Assembly: GCF_023277925.1 (NCBI RefSeq)
Contig: NZ_CP063832.1
Span: forward strand, 5,501,501-5,565,500
Direction of reading: 5' to 3'
Origin: Pseudomonas entomophila
Lineage (GTDB): Bacteria; Pseudomonadota; Gammaproteobacteria; Pseudomonadales; Pseudomonadaceae
Length of the DNA stretch: 64,000 bases
Part shown: positions 9,071-20,300 of the stretch, one piece after another
Position numbering within the stretch: the first letter of the stretch is position 1
How the letters are laid out: every line of letters starts with the position of its first letter
Program-made: the position numbers and the translations under genes
The notes under the pieces: model-generated
What the model saw: the letters and a program-made list of their open reading frames with translations, nothing else
What the model was told of the DNA's origin: nothing
The model's database searches: none

Positions 9071-12000
9071 ATGGAACGTCTGACCCGCGTTCTGGGCGCC
9101 TTGACCCGTTGGGGGCTGGGTATCTGCGCCCTGCTGGCAGTGCTGGTGGCGCTGTATGTCAGCCTTGGCCGACAACTGGTACCCCTGGTCGCCGAATACC
9201 GCGCGGATGCCGAGCTCAAGGCCGAACAGGCCTTGGGCTTGCCGGTGCATGTCGGTGCGCTGGAGGGGCGCTGGAGTGGCCTGGCCCCTGTGCTGCGGGT
9301 ACGCGACCTGCAACTGGGCGAGGGGGCAGCAGCGCTGCGCCTGGATGACGTCAAGTTGGTGCCGGACCTGTGGGCCAGCCTCAAGGCGCGTGAAGTGCGC
9401 CTGGCGCGTATCCAGCTCGCCGGTTTGCAGTTGATCCTGCGTGAAGACGAACAAGGCGCTTGGGCCCTTGAGGGCCTGCCGCACAAGGATGATGCTCCAC
9501 TCGATCCGGCCGAGGCGCTCAAGCGCCTGCGCCAGTTGGGGCGCATCGACCTGTTCGACAGCCAGGTCACCCTGCACCCGTGGCAGCGTGACCCGCTGAC
9601 CCTGACCTATGTCAGCCTGGGGTTGCAGGCCGGTGCCTCGCGCCAGCGCCTCGATCTGCGGGCTACCTTGCCCGACGGCCAGCCGCTGGCCATGAGCCTG
9701 GACAGCCAGGCCAGTGCCAAGGCCTGGCGCGAGGGGCGCCTACAGGCCTACCTGAGCCTGCCGCAAAGTGATTGGGCGCGCTGGTTACCGCCGCGCCTGA
9801 TGGGGCAGTGGCAAGCCAGTAGGCTGCGTGCCGGCGGCGAGTTCTGGGTCGACTGGAACAAAGGGCAACTGCAACAGGCAATGGTTCGCCTCAATGCCCC
9901 GCAACTCAAAGGCGCCTACGCCGAACGCAAGGCTGTGACCCTGGACAACCTGGCCTTGTCGGCCTGGTTCCAGCGCAAGGACCAGGGTTTCGACGTGGCG
10001 GTCGACTCGCTGGCCATGAGCCTGGGCCAGACCCGCTGGGAATCGCACCTGCAACTGGTACAGCGCCCAGGCCAGAACCCCACCGACGAAACCTGGCAGG
10101 TCCAGGCCGATCGCCTCGACCTGACGCCGCTGACCCCGTTGATCGACGCTCTGGCGCCTCTGCCCGACAAACTCATGACCGTGGTCGACGCCCTCAAGGT
10201 GACCGGCACGCTACGCAACGTGCGCCTGGACATTCGCCCGAAGGCCGAGGGTGACCAGCGCGTGCAGTTCGCCGCCAATCTGGAAAAGGTCGGCTTCGAC
10301 GCCTATCACGGCGCGCCTGCTGCCGGCAACGTCACCGGGGCGATCAGCGGTGACCTCGGGCATGGTGAACTGCGCCTGGACACCCAGGCATTCATGCTGC
10401 ATCTGTACCCGATCTTCGGCAAACCCTGGCATTACCCCAAAGCCAATGCGCGGCTGACCTGGACGCTGGACAAGGACGCCTTCACCCTGGTCGCCCCCTA
10501 TATCAAGGTGTTGGGCGATGAAGGCAAGATCGCCGCCGACTTCCTGATCCGCATCCACCTGCAGCCAGGCCATGAAGACTACATGGACCTGCGTGTCGGC
10601 CTCACCGAGGGCGATGGCCGCTACACCGCCAAATACTTGCCCGAAGTGCTCAGCCCGGCCCTGGACGAATGGCTGCGTAGCGCCATCGTCAAGGGCAATG
10701 TCGATGAAGGCTACTTCCAGTACCAGGGTTCGCTGAACCATGGTGCGCCACCCCATGCCCGCGATATCAGCCTGTTCTTCAAAGTGCACGACGCGGCCCT
10801 GGACTTCCAGCCGGGCTGGCCCCAGGTGCAGCAGGTCGAGGGCGACGTGTTCATCGAGGACACCGGGGTGCGGATCAAGGCCCGGCAAGGGCTGCTGCTC
10901 GGCACCAAGGTCAGCGACGTGAGCGTCGACATTCCCCATGTCGAGGGCGACCAGCACAGCCACCTGTATCTCGATGGCGACTTCGATGGCAGCCTCGGCG
11001 ATGGCCTGAAGATCCTCAAAGAAGCGCCCATCGGCACGGGGGAGATTTTCGCCGGTTGGGAAGGCGAGGGGCCGCTCCAAGGCAAGGTCAAGCTTGATAT
11101 TCCCCTGACCCACGGGCAGCGACCCAAGGTGCTGGTGGATTTCTCGACCGCCGACGCGACCCTGAAGGTCGCGTCACCGAGCCTGGAGCTGAACCGCCTG
11201 AAGGGTGATTTCAGCTTCGATTTCGACAAGGGGCTCAGTGGCAAGGGCATCACCTTGCAGGCCTTCGGCAAGCCGGTCACCGCACACATTGCCGCCGAAG
11301 GGCAGGGCGGGCAGATCCAGACGCGTATCAGCGCCAGCGGCCAGGTCGGCCTCAAGGCCTTGACCGATTGGCTGAACTTCCAGCAAGCACTGCCGGCTTC
11401 GGGCGATCTGCCCTACCAGTTGCAGGTGATGCTTGGAAGGCGTGACAACCGGATCACTGTCAATTCATCGCTCAAAGGCCTGGCCATCAATCTCCCAGCC
11501 CCCTTCGGCAAGGCCGCCGCAGACACCCGCGACAGCCGTCTCAGCCTCACCCTGCAAGGCCCCGAACGGCGTATCGATGCCGGCTATGCCGACCTGGCGC
11601 GCTTCACATACGTCGCCCCCGCCGACAAACTGGCCCAGGGGCGTGGCGAGTTGCTGTTGGGGGCCGGTGAAACCAGCGTGCCGAGTGGCCAGGGCCTGCG
11701 TGTGCGTGGGCACCTGGAGACACTGGAGCTTGCACCCTGGCAGCAGCAGATGGAGCGTTTCGCCGGGCAGGACCCAGGCGGCAGTGCGCGACAGAACCTG
11801 CAGGGCGTCGACCTGAGCATCGGCCAGCTCAAGGCCTTTGGCATGGACCTCAACCAGGCGGTCGTGCGCCTGACGCGTGGCGGCCAGGCCTGGAACCTGC
11901 GCCTGGACAGCAAGGAAGTCATCGGCAATGCGCGCATTCCCGATGCCAAGGCCACGCCGATGACCATCCGCTTGCAGACCTTGCGCCTGCCGCCCGCCAA

Positions 12001-12883
12001 CCCGACGACGGAGGAGCAGGCGCAAAGCGCTCCTGATCCACTGGCCGGCGTCGACCCGCGCAAAGTGCCGCCGCTGGACCTGAGCATCGACAAGATGTAC
12101 CGCGGCGACGACCTGTTCGGCAGTGCCTCGGTGAAATTGCGCCAGGCGTCGCGTGGCCTGGCCCTGGCCGATATCGACCTGGACCTCAAGGGGCTGCATA
12201 TCGATGGCAGTGGCGGTTGGGAAGGCGAGCCCGGCAGTACCTCAAGCTGGTACAAGGGCCGCCTGGACGGCAAGAACCTGGCCGACGTGCTCAAGGCCTG
12301 GGGCTTCGCCCCCACCGTCACCAGCCGGGATTTCCGTATGGATGTCGATGGCCGCTGGCCGGGGTCGCCGGCCTGGGTCAGCCTCAATCGTTATTCCGGC
12401 AGCCTCGACGCCGCTTTGCGCACCGGCCAGTTCGTCGAGGTCGAGGGCAGCGCCCAGGCCCTGCGGGTGTTCGGGCTGCTCAACTTCAACTCCATCGGGC
12501 GCCGCCTGCGCCTGGACTTCTCCGACTTGTTCAGCAAGGGCCTGGCTTACGACCGGGTCAAGGGCCTGCTGGTGGCCAGCGAGGGGGTCTACGTGACCCG
12601 CGAGCCGATTACCGTGACGGGGCCGTCGAGCAACTTCGAGCTCGACGGCACGCTGGACTTCGTCCGCGACCGGGTCGATGCCAACCTGTTGGTGACCCTG
12701 CCGGTGACCAACAACCTGCCGCTGGCAGCGCTGATCATCGGCGCGCCGGCCGTCGGTGGCGCGTTGTTCCTGGTCGACCGCCTGATTGGCGACCGCGTGG
12801 CACGTTTCGCCAGCGTGCACTACCGCGTAGAAGGGCCGGTGAAAGAGCCTAAAATCACGTTTGTGAAACCATTCGACAAGTAA
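9071..12883 (+). CDS. yhdP: YhdP family AsmA-like envelope phospholipid transporter
   Basis: A 1270-residue inner-membrane-anchored periplasmic protein of the AsmA-like (DUF3971/TamB-related) family. The start is ATG 9071 because GGAGG lies 8 bases upstream (9058-9062). One membrane helix at about residues 10-33 precedes a very long repetitive beta-rich region. The C-terminal part (FGLLNFNSIGRRLRLDFSDLF, ITVTGPSSNFELDGTLDF, APAVGGALFLVDRLIG) is the AsmA_2 region conserved in YhdP. In E. coli YhdP, with TamB and YdbH, carries phospholipids towards the outer membrane; the same role is inferred here. It is preceded by rng and overlaps the next gene by one base. Confidence 0.93.
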   Translation: MERLTRVLGALTRWGLGICALLAVLVALYVSLGRQLVPLVAEYRADAELKAEQALGLPVHVGALEGRWSGLAPVLRVRDLQLGEGAAALRLDDVKLVPDLWASLKAREVRLARIQLAGLQLILREDEQGAWALEGLPHKDDAPLDPAEALKRLRQLGRIDLFDSQVTLHPWQRDPLTLTYVSLGLQAGASRQRLDLRATLPDGQPLAMSLDSQASAKAWREGRLQAYLSLPQSDWARWLPPRLMGQWQASRLRAGGEFWVDWNKGQLQQAMVRLNAPQLKGAYAERKAVTLDNLALSAWFQRKDQGFDVAVDSLAMSLGQTRWESHLQLVQRPGQNPTDETWQVQADRLDLTPLTPLIDALAPLPDKLMTVVDALKVTGTLRNVRLDIRPKAEGDQRVQFAANLEKVGFDAYHGAPAAGNVTGAISGDLGHGELRLDTQAFMLHLYPIFGKPWHYPKANARLTWTLDKDAFTLVAPYIKVLGDEGKIAADFLIRIHLQPGHEDYMDLRVGLTEGDGRYTAKYLPEVLSPALDEWLRSAIVKGNVDEGYFQYQGSLNHGAPPHARDISLFFKVHDAALDFQPGWPQVQQVEGDVFIEDTGVRIKARQGLLLGTKVSDVSVDIPHVEGDQHSHLYLDGDFDGSLGDGLKILKEAPIGTGEIFAGWEGEGPLQGKVKLDIPLTHGQRPKVLVDFSTADATLKVASPSLELNRLKGDFSFDFDKGLSGKGITLQAFGKPVTAHIAAEGQGGQIQTRISASGQVGLKALTDWLNFQQALPASGDLPYQLQVMLGRRDNRITVNSSLKGLAINLPAPFGKAAADTRDSRLSLTLQGPERRIDAGYADLARFTYVAPADKLAQGRGELLLGAGETSVPSGQGLRVRGHLETLELAPWQQQMERFAGQDPGGSARQNLQGVDLSIGQLKAFGMDLNQAVVRLTRGGQAWNLRLDSKEVIGNARIPDAKATPMTIRLQTLRLPPANPTTEEQAQSAPDPLAGVDPRKVPPLDLSIDKMYRGDDLFGSASVKLRQASRGLALADIDLDLKGLHIDGSGGWEGEPGSTSSWYKGRLDGKNLADVLKAWGFAPTVTSRDFRMDVDGRWPGSPAWVSLNRYSGSLDAALRTGQFVEVEGSAQALRVFGLLNFNSIGRRLRLDFSDLFSKGLAYDRVKGLLVASEGVYVTREPITVTGPSSNFELDGTLDFVRDRVDANLLVTLPVTNNLPLAALIIGAPAVGGALFLVDRLIGDRVARFASVHYRVEGPVKEPKITFVKPFDK

Positions 12884-13749
12884 TGGCAGGGGTGGGCATG
12901 ACTTCAGCAGTGATCCAGATGGTCAGCCAGGACGATATCCTGGTCAATCTGCAACGCGCCCGGGCCTTGCTCGAACAGGCCGCGGCCGGTGGTGCGCGCC
13001 TGGCCGTGCTGCCAGAGAACTTCGCCGCCATGGGGCGGCGTGACGCCTGCGCCATCGGCCGCGCCGAGGCACTCGGCGAAGGGCCGATCCTGCCCTGGTT
13101 GAAACAGGCGGCCCGCGACCTCAAGTTATGGATTGTCGCCGGCACCTTGCCACTGCCGCCGGTCAGCCGGCCGGAGCACAAGGCCCATGCCTGTTCGCTG
13201 CTGGTCGACGAGCATGGCGAGATTGCCGCGCGTTACGACAAGCTGCACCTGTTCGATGTGGACGTGGCCGACAACCGTGGCCGCTACCGTGAATCCGATG
13301 ACTACGCCCACGGTGACCGGGTGGTGGTAGCAGATACGCCGGTCGGGCGTCTCGGCTTGTCGGTATGCTACGACTTGCGCTTCCCCGAGCTGTACAGCGC
13401 CTTGCGCGCCGCCGGGGCTGAGCTGATCAGCGCACCGGCGGCGTTCACCGCGGTGACTGGCGCGGCGCACTGGGAAGTCCTGATCCGCGCACGGGCCATC
13501 GAAACCCAGTGCTACGTGCTGGCGGCCGCCCAGGGCGGTATGCATCCGGGGCCGCGGGAGACCCACGGCCAGGCGGCGATCGTCGACCCTTGGGGGCGGA
13601 TTGTCGCGCAACAGGCGCGGGGTGAGGCAGTACTGCTGGCCACGCGCGACAGCGAAGAACAAGCGTCCATCCGGGCGCGCATGCCGGTGGTCAGCCATCG
13701 GCGCTTTTTCTCGCAGGACGCCTTGCGGCCTGCGCACACCTCGGAGTGA
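12883..13749 (+). CDS. Nitrilase-superfamily amidase (deaminated glutathione amidase-like)
   Basis: A 288-residue carbon-nitrogen hydrolase. The catalytic Glu-Lys-Cys triad is visible: E45 in [11 protein letters not shown]120 in [10 protein letters not shown] and C162 in [12 protein letters not shown]. The KLHLFDVDV and [14 protein letters not shown] context resembles the Nit1/NitB branch, which repairs deaminated glutathione, but substrate cannot be proved from sequence. The ATG overlaps the yhdP stop (TAATG); a second candidate is ATG 12898. It sits between yhdP and tldD, a common arrangement in Pseudomonas. Confidence 0.88.
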   Translation: MAGVGMTSAVIQMVSQDDILVNLQRARALLEQAAAGGARLAVLPENFAAMGRRDACAIGRAEALGEGPILPWLKQAARDLKLWIVAGTLPLPPVSRPEHKAHACSLLVDEHGEIAARYDKLHLFDVDVADNRGRYRESDDYAHGDRVVVADTPVGRLGLSVCYDLRFPELYSALRAAGAELISAPAAFTAVTGAAHWEVLIRARAIETQCYVLAAAQGGMHPGPRETHGQAAIVDPWGRIVAQQARGEAVLLATRDSEEQASIRARMPVVSHRRFFSQDALRPAHTSE

Positions 13750-13751
13750 CT

Positions 13752-15191
13752 ATGAGCCAGATGTTATCCACCGTCAGCGAGCAACTCCTGGCCCCGGGCG
13801 GCTTGACCCTCGACAGCCTGCAGACGGTGCTGGGCGAGTTGGCCGGCCCCGGCATCGACGCCGCCGACCTGTATTTTCAGGGCCAGATCTCGGAAACCTG
13901 GGCGCTGGAAGACGGCATCGTCAAGGAAGGCAGCTTCAACCTCGACCAGGGCGTGGGTGTGCGTGCCCAGTCCGGCGAGAAGACCGGCTTTGCATACAGC
14001 AATGCGATCAACCTCGAGGCGCTTACCTCGGCGGTGCGTGCCGCCCGTTCGATCTCGCGCGCCGGGCAGAATGGCAAGGTACAGGCCTTCCGCAGTCAGG
14101 ACGTGACCGCCTTGTACGCGCCTGACAACCCCCTGGATGTACTCACCCGCGCCGAGAAGGTCGAGCTGCTCAAGCGCGTTGACGCCGCCACCCGCGCGCT
14201 CGACCCTCGCATCCAGCAGGTCAGCGTGAGCATGGCCGGGGTCTGGGAGCGCATCCTGGTGGCCGCTGCCGATGGCAGCCTGGCCGCTGATGTGCGCCCG
14301 CTGGTGCGCTTCAATGTCAGCGTGATCGTCGAGCAGAACGGTCGCCGCGAGCGCGGCGGGCAGGGTGGCGGCGGGCGTACCGACTATCGCTTCTTCACCG
14401 AAGAGCGGGTCATGGGCTATGCCCGTGAAGCGTTGCGCCAGGCACTGGTCAACCTCGAGGCGATTCCGGCGCCGGCCGGCACATTGCCTGTGGTGCTCGG
14501 CTCAGGTTGGTCCGGCGTGTTGCTGCATGAAGCGGTCGGTCACGGCCTGGAAGGCGACTTCAACCGCAAGGGCAGTTCGGCGTTCAGTGGGCGAATCGGT
14601 GAGCAAGTGGCCTCGAAACTGTGCACCATCGTCGACGACGGAACCCTGGAAGGCCGTCGCGGCTCGCTCAGTGTCGATGACGAAGGCACGCCGACCGAGT
14701 GCACCACGTTGATCGAGAACGGCGTGCTCAAGGGCTACATGCAGGACAAGCTCAACGCGCGCTTGATGGGCATGGCAGTCACCGGCAACGGCCGCCGCGA
14801 GTCCTACGCCCACCTGCCGATGCCACGCATGACCAACACCTACATGCGCGCCGGCGACAGCGACCCGCAGGAAATCATCGCGTCGGTGAAGAAGGGCATC
14901 TACTGCGCCAACCTCGGCGGTGGCCAGGTGGACATCACCAGCGGCAAGTTCGTGTTTTCCACCAGCGAGGCCTACCTGATCGAGGACGGCAAGATCACCG
15001 CACCGGTGAAGGGGGCGACGCTGATCGGCAATGGTCCGGAAGCGATGCGTGGCGTGTCGATGGTCGGCAACGACCTGGCGCTGGACAGCGGCGTGGGCAC
15101 TTGTGGGAAGGATGGGCAGTCGGTGCCGGTGGGGGTTGGCCAGCCGACCCTGAAGCTGGATGCGATTACCGTGGGTGGTACTGGCGCTTGA
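13752..15191 (+). CDS. tldD: Metalloprotease subunit TldD
   Basis: A 479-residue PmbA/TldD family protein (U62). It contains the HExxxH zinc motif in [18 protein letters not shown] and the C-terminal glycine-rich region ([23 protein letters not shown]). TldD pairs with TldE/PmbA, also in this window at 15.9 kb, to form the heterodimeric protease that cleaves unfolded peptides and matures microcin B17-type substrates. The ATG at 13752 follows the nitrilase stop by two bases; a GTG six bases upstream is less likely. Confidence 0.96.
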   Translation: MSQMLSTVSEQLLAPGGLTLDSLQTVLGELAGPGIDAADLYFQGQISETWALEDGIVKEGSFNLDQGVGVRAQSGEKTGFAYSNAINLEALTSAVRAARSISRAGQNGKVQAFRSQDVTALYAPDNPLDVLTRAEKVELLKRVDAATRALDPRIQQVSVSMAGVWERILVAAADGSLAADVRPLVRFNVSVIVEQNGRRERGGQGGGGRTDYRFFTEERVMGYAREALRQALVNLEAIPAPAGTLPVVLGSGWSGVLLHEAVGHGLEGDFNRKGSSAFSGRIGEQVASKLCTIVDDGTLEGRRGSLSVDDEGTPTECTTLIENGVLKGYMQDKLNARLMGMAVTGNGRRESYAHLPMPRMTNTYMRAGDSDPQEIIASVKKGIYCANLGGGQVDITSGKFVFSTSEAYLIEDGKITAPVKGATLIGNGPEAMRGVSMVGNDLALDSGVGTCGKDGQSVPVGVGQPTLKLDAITVGGTGA

Positions 15192-15196
15192 TGAAC

Positions 15197-15261
15197 GATC
15201 ACGGGGCAAGCCCGCTCCCACGATTGATGCTTGTCGTGGGAGCGGGGGTGCCCCGCGATGG
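15197..15261. repeat. REP doublet (CGGGGCAAGCCCGCTCCCA type)
   Basis: Two inverted copies of a REP unit (TCACGGGGCAAGCCCGCTCCCA and its near complement) face each other between the convergent tldD and darP genes. This Pseudomonas-type extragenic palindrome often lies at operon ends. A second copy of the same subtype lies after pmbA. Confidence 0.85.
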
Positions 15262-15263
15262 CC

Positions 15264-15785
15264 TCAACGAAGGCCGCGCTGGGACTCGTCGAGGTCGCGG
15301 ATGTACTTGAACACTTTGCGCGCGGCGGCAGGCGGTTTGTTCCGCGCCTTCTCGTGCTGGGCATGACGTATCAGCGAGCGCAGGTGCTGGCGGTCGGTGT
15401 CGGGGAACTCGTTGACGAAGCGTTCGAGGTCTTCGTCGTTACCGTCGATCAGCCGGTCGCGCCAGCGCTCGAGGCCGTGGAAGCGCTCGTTGTACTGGCG
15501 GCTGGAGCTGTCGATCTGCTCAAGCACTGCGTGGATGGCGTCGAGGTCCTGGACGCGCATCAGCTTGCCGACGAACGACATGTGGCGTTTGCGGGCGCCA
15601 TGGGCGGTGTGCCGGGAGGCCTCGTCCAGGGCCTTGCGCAACTCGTCGGTCAGCGGCAGGCGCGCGAGAGTGTCGGCCTTGAGGGTGGTGAGGCGCTCAC
15701 CGAGTTCGACCAGCGCATGCAGCTCACGCTTGATCTGGGTTTTGCTTTTTTCGCCATCGAAGGCGTCGTCGTAAGAATCAACCAT
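15264..15785 (-). CDS. darP: Ribosome biogenesis factor DarP (YjgA, DUF615)
   Basis: A 173-residue, highly charged helical protein. It matches YjgA/DarP: N-terminal [19 protein letters not shown], central [15 protein letters not shown], then [16 protein letters not shown] [13 protein letters not shown] and C-terminal [17 protein letters not shown]. DarP associates with late 50S precursors and helps mature the peptidyl transferase centre. It lies on the opposite strand between tldD and pmbA, as in many Pseudomonas genomes. Confidence 0.93.
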   Translation of the reverse strand: MVDSYDDAFDGEKSKTQIKRELHALVELGERLTTLKADTLARLPLTDELRKALDEASRHTAHGARKRHMSFVGKLMRVQDLDAIHAVLEQIDSSSRQYNERFHGLERWRDRLIDGNDEDLERFVNEFPDTDRQHLRSLIRHAQHEKARNKPPAAARKVFKYIRDLDESQRGLR

Positions 15786-15894
15786 GGGGGCAGTCCGCAG
15801 GAAATCGCCGCCATGATAACCAGTCGGGGGCCGCTTGTCCGGCCCGGTCGTAGAATGACCCTAGCCGTACGCAGAATTTTCAGTGGAGAGAACC

Positions 15895-17241
15895 ATGAGT
15901 GCAGTCCAGAGCGTAGGCCCCAAGGACCTGCCGGCGTTGCAGGAACAGGTCGAAGCGATCGTCGCCGAGGCACGTCGCCAGGGGGCCAGTGCCTGCGAAG
16001 TGGCGGTTTCGCTGGAGCAGGGCCTGTCCACCACGGTGCGCCAGCGCGAGGTCGAAACCGTCGAGTTCAATCGCGACCAGGGCTTTGGCATCACCCTCTA
16101 TGTCGGCCAGCGCAAAGGCTCGGCCAGCACCTCGGCCAGCGGCCCCGATGCCATCCGTGAAACGGTCGCGGCGGCACTGGCGATCGCCAAGCATACCTCC
16201 GAGGATGAGTGCTCGGGCCTTGCTGATGCGGCACTGATGGCACGTGACATTCCGGATCTCGACCTCTACCACGACTGGGACATCGAGCCTGAAAAGGCCA
16301 TCGAGATGGCGCTGGCGTGCGAGGCGGCTGCCTTCGACGCAGACACACGCATCAAAAACGCCGACGGTACCACCCTCAATACCCACCAGGGCGTGCGGGT
16401 TTACGGTAACAGCCACGGATTCATCGGCGGTTACGCTTCCACACGCCACAGCTTGAGCTGCGTGATGATCGCCGAGAGCGACGGCCAGATGCAGCGTGAC
16501 TACTGGTACGACGTCAATCGCCAGGGCCAGCTGCTGGCCGACCCGCGCAGCATCGGCCAGCGCGCGGCTCAGCGTGCGGCCAGCCGCCTGGGCGCGCGTC
16601 CTGTACCGACCTGCGAGGTGCCGGTGCTGTTCTCGGCGGAACTGGCTGGCGGCCTGTTCGGCAGCTTCCTCTCGGCGATTTCCGGCGGCAACCTGTACCG
16701 TAAGTCGTCGTTCCTCGAAGGCACTATCGGCCAGCGCCTGTTCCCCACCTGGTTGACCCTCGACGAGCGCCCGCACATCCCGCGTGCACTCGGTAGCGCA
16801 GCATTCGACGGGGATGGTCTGGCCACCTATGCCAAACCGTTCGTCGACAAGGGTGAGCTGGTTTCGTACATCCTGGGCACTTACTCCGGGCGCAAGCTCA
16901 AGTTGCCGAGCACCGCGAATTCGGGCGGTGTGCACAACTTGTTCGTCACCCATGGCGTAGAGGACCAGGCTGCGTTGATCCGCCGTATGGGGCGTGGCCT
17001 GTTGGTGACCGAGTTGATGGGGCATGGCCTGAACATGGTCACAGGGGATTACTCCCGGGGCGCGGCGGGCTTCTGGGTCGAGAATGGCGAGATCCAGTTC
17101 CCGGTCCAGGAAGTGACCATCGCCGGCAATATGAAGGATATGTTCCAGCAGATCGTAGCGATTGGTCGCGATATCGAAACCCGTAGCAACATCCATAGTG
17201 GTTCGGTGTTGATCGAGCGAATGACCATCGCAGGCAGTTGA
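15895..17241 (+). CDS. pmbA: Metalloprotease subunit PmbA / TldE
   Basis: A 448-residue partner of TldD. The start is ATG 15895, preceded by GGAG (15885-15888); the GTG 12 bases upstream lies in the SD. It begins with a TldD/PmbA N-terminal domain (ACEVAVSLEQGLSTTVRQRE, FNRDQGFGITLYVGQ) and has the C-terminal domain with LLVTELMGHGLNMVTGDYSRGAAGFWVENGE. It lacks the HExxxH of TldD, as expected for TldE. Confidence 0.95.
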   Translation: MSAVQSVGPKDLPALQEQVEAIVAEARRQGASACEVAVSLEQGLSTTVRQREVETVEFNRDQGFGITLYVGQRKGSASTSASGPDAIRETVAAALAIAKHTSEDECSGLADAALMARDIPDLDLYHDWDIEPEKAIEMALACEAAAFDADTRIKNADGTTLNTHQGVRVYGNSHGFIGGYASTRHSLSCVMIAESDGQMQRDYWYDVNRQGQLLADPRSIGQRAAQRAASRLGARPVPTCEVPVLFSAELAGGLFGSFLSAISGGNLYRKSSFLEGTIGQRLFPTWLTLDERPHIPRALGSAAFDGDGLATYAKPFVDKGELVSYILGTYSGRKLKLPSTANSGGVHNLFVTHGVEDQAALIRRMGRGLLVTELMGHGLNMVTGDYSRGAAGFWVENGEIQFPVQEVTIAGNMKDMFQQIVAIGRDIETRSNIHSGSVLIERMTIAGS

Positions 17242-17252
17242 CCGATAGGGTT

Positions 17253-17316
17253 GCGTGGGAGCGGGCTTGACCCGCAATGGGCCTCGAACGATCGCGGGGC
17301 AATCCCGCTCCCGCGC
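17253..17316. repeat. REP doublet downstream of pmbA
   Basis: GCGTGGGAGCGGGCTTGACCC and, inverted, ATCGCGGGGCAATCCCGCTCC face each other just after the pmbA stop. It is the same subtype as the copy at 15.2 kb. Confidence 0.8.
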
Positions 17317-17342
17317 CACTATCCACCATGCCTTGCAAATGA

Positions 17343-17369
17343 CCCGGCCATAGCGCCGGGTTTATTTTA
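17343..17369 (+). terminator. Rho-independent terminator of pmbA
   Basis: CCCGGC (17343-17348) and GCCGGG (17355-17360) form a 6-bp GC stem with a 6-nt loop, followed by TTTATTTTA. It separates pmbA from the iron-regulated operon that follows. Confidence 0.7.
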
Positions 17370-17382
17370 CCCATTGCCAGGC

Positions 17383-17425
17383 TTGAAGTGATTATGATTA
17401 TCAACTAATAATGAATATCATTACC
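17383..17425 (+). promoter_or_regulatory. Promoter with two overlapping Fur boxes, fagA-fumC-orfX-sodA operon
   Basis: A candidate promoter (TTGAAG 17383-17388, 18-nt spacer, AATAAT 17407-17412) is covered by two Fur-box-like sequences. Box 1 starts at 17390 (12 of 19 matches to GATAATGATAATCATTATC by eye), box 2 covers 17407-17425 (15 of 19). Fur-Fe2+ bound here would block the promoter in iron-replete cells. The orthologous P. aeruginosa fagA-fumC1-orfX-sodA operon is known to be iron- and Fur-regulated. Confidence 0.8.
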
Positions 17426-17438
17426 AAGTCACCTGGCG

Positions 17439-17832
17439 ATGATGTTCATGAAATCCGTTCTTCACGAGCTGCCCTACCTGGAAAACTGGCGCTGGCTCAG
17501 CCGGCGTATCCGCTGCGCCCTCGAGCCTGACGAACCGCGCCTGATCGAGCACTACCTGGCCGAAGGCCGCTACCTGGTGTGCTGCACCGAAACCTCGCCC
17601 TGGACCGTGGCGCTGACCTCTTTGCGCCTGCTGCTGGATACCGCCTGCGACCGCATGCTGCCCTGGCATTGGCGCTGCCTGTGCCTGGACCAGGCCTGGA
17701 GGCCACTGCTGGACTTGCGCAACCTCGACCGCCGCGAACACAACCAGCGCTGGCAACCCTACGCAATGCAGCTCGCCAATTGCGTGCTGCTGCCGTCGAT
17801 CTCTCCCGAAGAACTGATGCAAGGACTTGAAG

Positions 17833-17840
<8 letters not shown>
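17439..17840 (+). CDS. fagA: FagA (iron-regulated operon leader protein, unknown function)
   Basis: A 133-residue protein rich in Trp, Arg and Leu, without a signal peptide or clear membrane helix. It is the first gene after the Fur boxes, in the position of P. aeruginosa fagA (Fur-associated gene A), and the identification rests on this context. Three clustered Met codons (17439, 17442, 17448) make the exact start uncertain, and no strong SD is visible. The stop overlaps the beginning of fumC by eight bases, which suggests translational coupling. The biochemical function of FagA is not known. Confidence 0.85.
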
Positions 17841-19209
<1,369 letters not shown>

Positions 19210-19225
19210 GCCCAGGAGGCACGTC

Positions 19226-19687
19226 ATGCAGCACTGGAGACGCACCACGCAAACCGCCAACCACCTATTCGAACGGGGTGAGCTGGTCGATGCACGGGAA
19301 TACTACCTGCAGGCGCTGGCGTTGGCCCAGGTGCTGTTCGAGCGCTGGCATGACGTCGACGAGGCGGTGGCCGTGCTGGTCATCGCCCACCACAACCTGG
19401 CCGACCTGCACCTGCGCTTGAATCAGCCGCACGAAAGCGCCGACTACCTGTGCGCCGCCCACCAGCGGCTGCTCCAGGCCAGCCAGGAGCAACGCCTGCC
19501 CCAGGCGCTGCGCGATGCCGCGTTGCGCCACAGTGGGCGGACCTACACCGAACTGCTGAGTTTCATTGCCGACTACGGGCAGTACCCGCGTACCGAACGG
19601 CTGCTCCATCGGCAGGCGCCGACGGCCAGCGAGCTGGTCGCGCAAGCGGGCACCACCCACAGCACAACAGCCTACGGAATTCACTGA
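19226..19687 (+). CDS. OrfX, TPR-like protein of the fumC-sodA operon
   Basis: A 153-residue soluble helical protein. Start ATG 19226 ([20 protein letters not shown]) is preceded by AGGAGG, 17 bases after fumC. The pattern of paired helices ([38 protein letters not shown]) suggests two to three tetratricopeptide-like repeats at about residues 8-85, so it may mediate protein contacts. It occupies the place of orfX in the P. aeruginosa operon; its function is unknown. Confidence 0.85.
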   Translation: MQHWRRTTQTANHLFERGELVDAREYYLQALALAQVLFERWHDVDEAVAVLVIAHHNLADLHLRLNQPHESADYLCAAHQRLLQASQEQRLPQALRDAALRHSGRTYTELLSFIADYGQYPRTERLLHRQAPTASELVAQAGTTHSTTAYGIH

Positions 19688-19688
19688 T

Positions 19689-20300
19689 ATGCCCCACACC
19701 TTGCCTGCATTGCCTTACGCCTACGATGCACTGGAACCGCACATCGACACCCCGACCATGGAGGTCCACCACAGCAAGCACCACCAGACCTACATCAACA
19801 ACCTCAATGCCGCCCTCGAGGGCACCGAGTGGGCCGAATGGCCGGTGGAGCAATTGGTCGCAGCGGTCAGGCAATTGCCCGAGAAGCTGCAGGGCGCGGT
19901 GGTCAACCAAGGCGGTGGCCATGCCAACCACAGCCTGTTCTGGACGGTCATGTCGCCCAAGGGTGGCGGACAACCCCAAGGGCAGGTAGCAAAGGCCATC
20001 GATGCTCAGCTCGGTGGCTTCGACGCGTTCAAAGAGGCGTTCACCAAGGCTGCGCTGACCCGTTTCGGCAGCGGTTGGGCCTGGCTCAGCGTCACGCCGC
20101 AGAACACGCTGGTGGTGGAGAGCAGTGGCAACCAGGACAGCCCGCTGATGCATGGCAATACGCCGATCCTCGGCCTGGATGTGTGGGAGCACGCCTATTA
20201 CCTGAAGTACCAGAACCGCCGCCCGGAGTACATCGGTGCTTTCTATAACGTGGTCGACTGGTCCGAAGTGGAACGTCGCTACCTCGAAGCCTTGCAGTGA
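19689..20300 (+). CDS. sodA: Manganese superoxide dismutase
   Basis: A 203-residue Fe/Mn SOD. Metal ligands are visible at H27, H81 ([11 protein letters not shown]), D164 and H168 ([15 protein letters not shown]). The active-site glutamine sits at Q149 (GNQDSPLM), the position used by Mn-type enzymes; the Fe-type enzyme in this window (49.2 kb) has it at Q70 instead. It removes superoxide without iron, so it is made when Fur derepresses the operon. It starts one base after the orfX stop. Confidence 0.96.
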   Translation: MPHTLPALPYAYDALEPHIDTPTMEVHHSKHHQTYINNLNAALEGTEWAEWPVEQLVAAVRQLPEKLQGAVVNQGGGHANHSLFWTVMSPKGGGQPQGQVAKAIDAQLGGFDAFKEAFTKAALTRFGSGWAWLSVTPQNTLVVESSGNQDSPLMHGNTPILGLDVWEHAYYLKYQNRRPEYIGAFYNVVDWSEVERRYLEALQ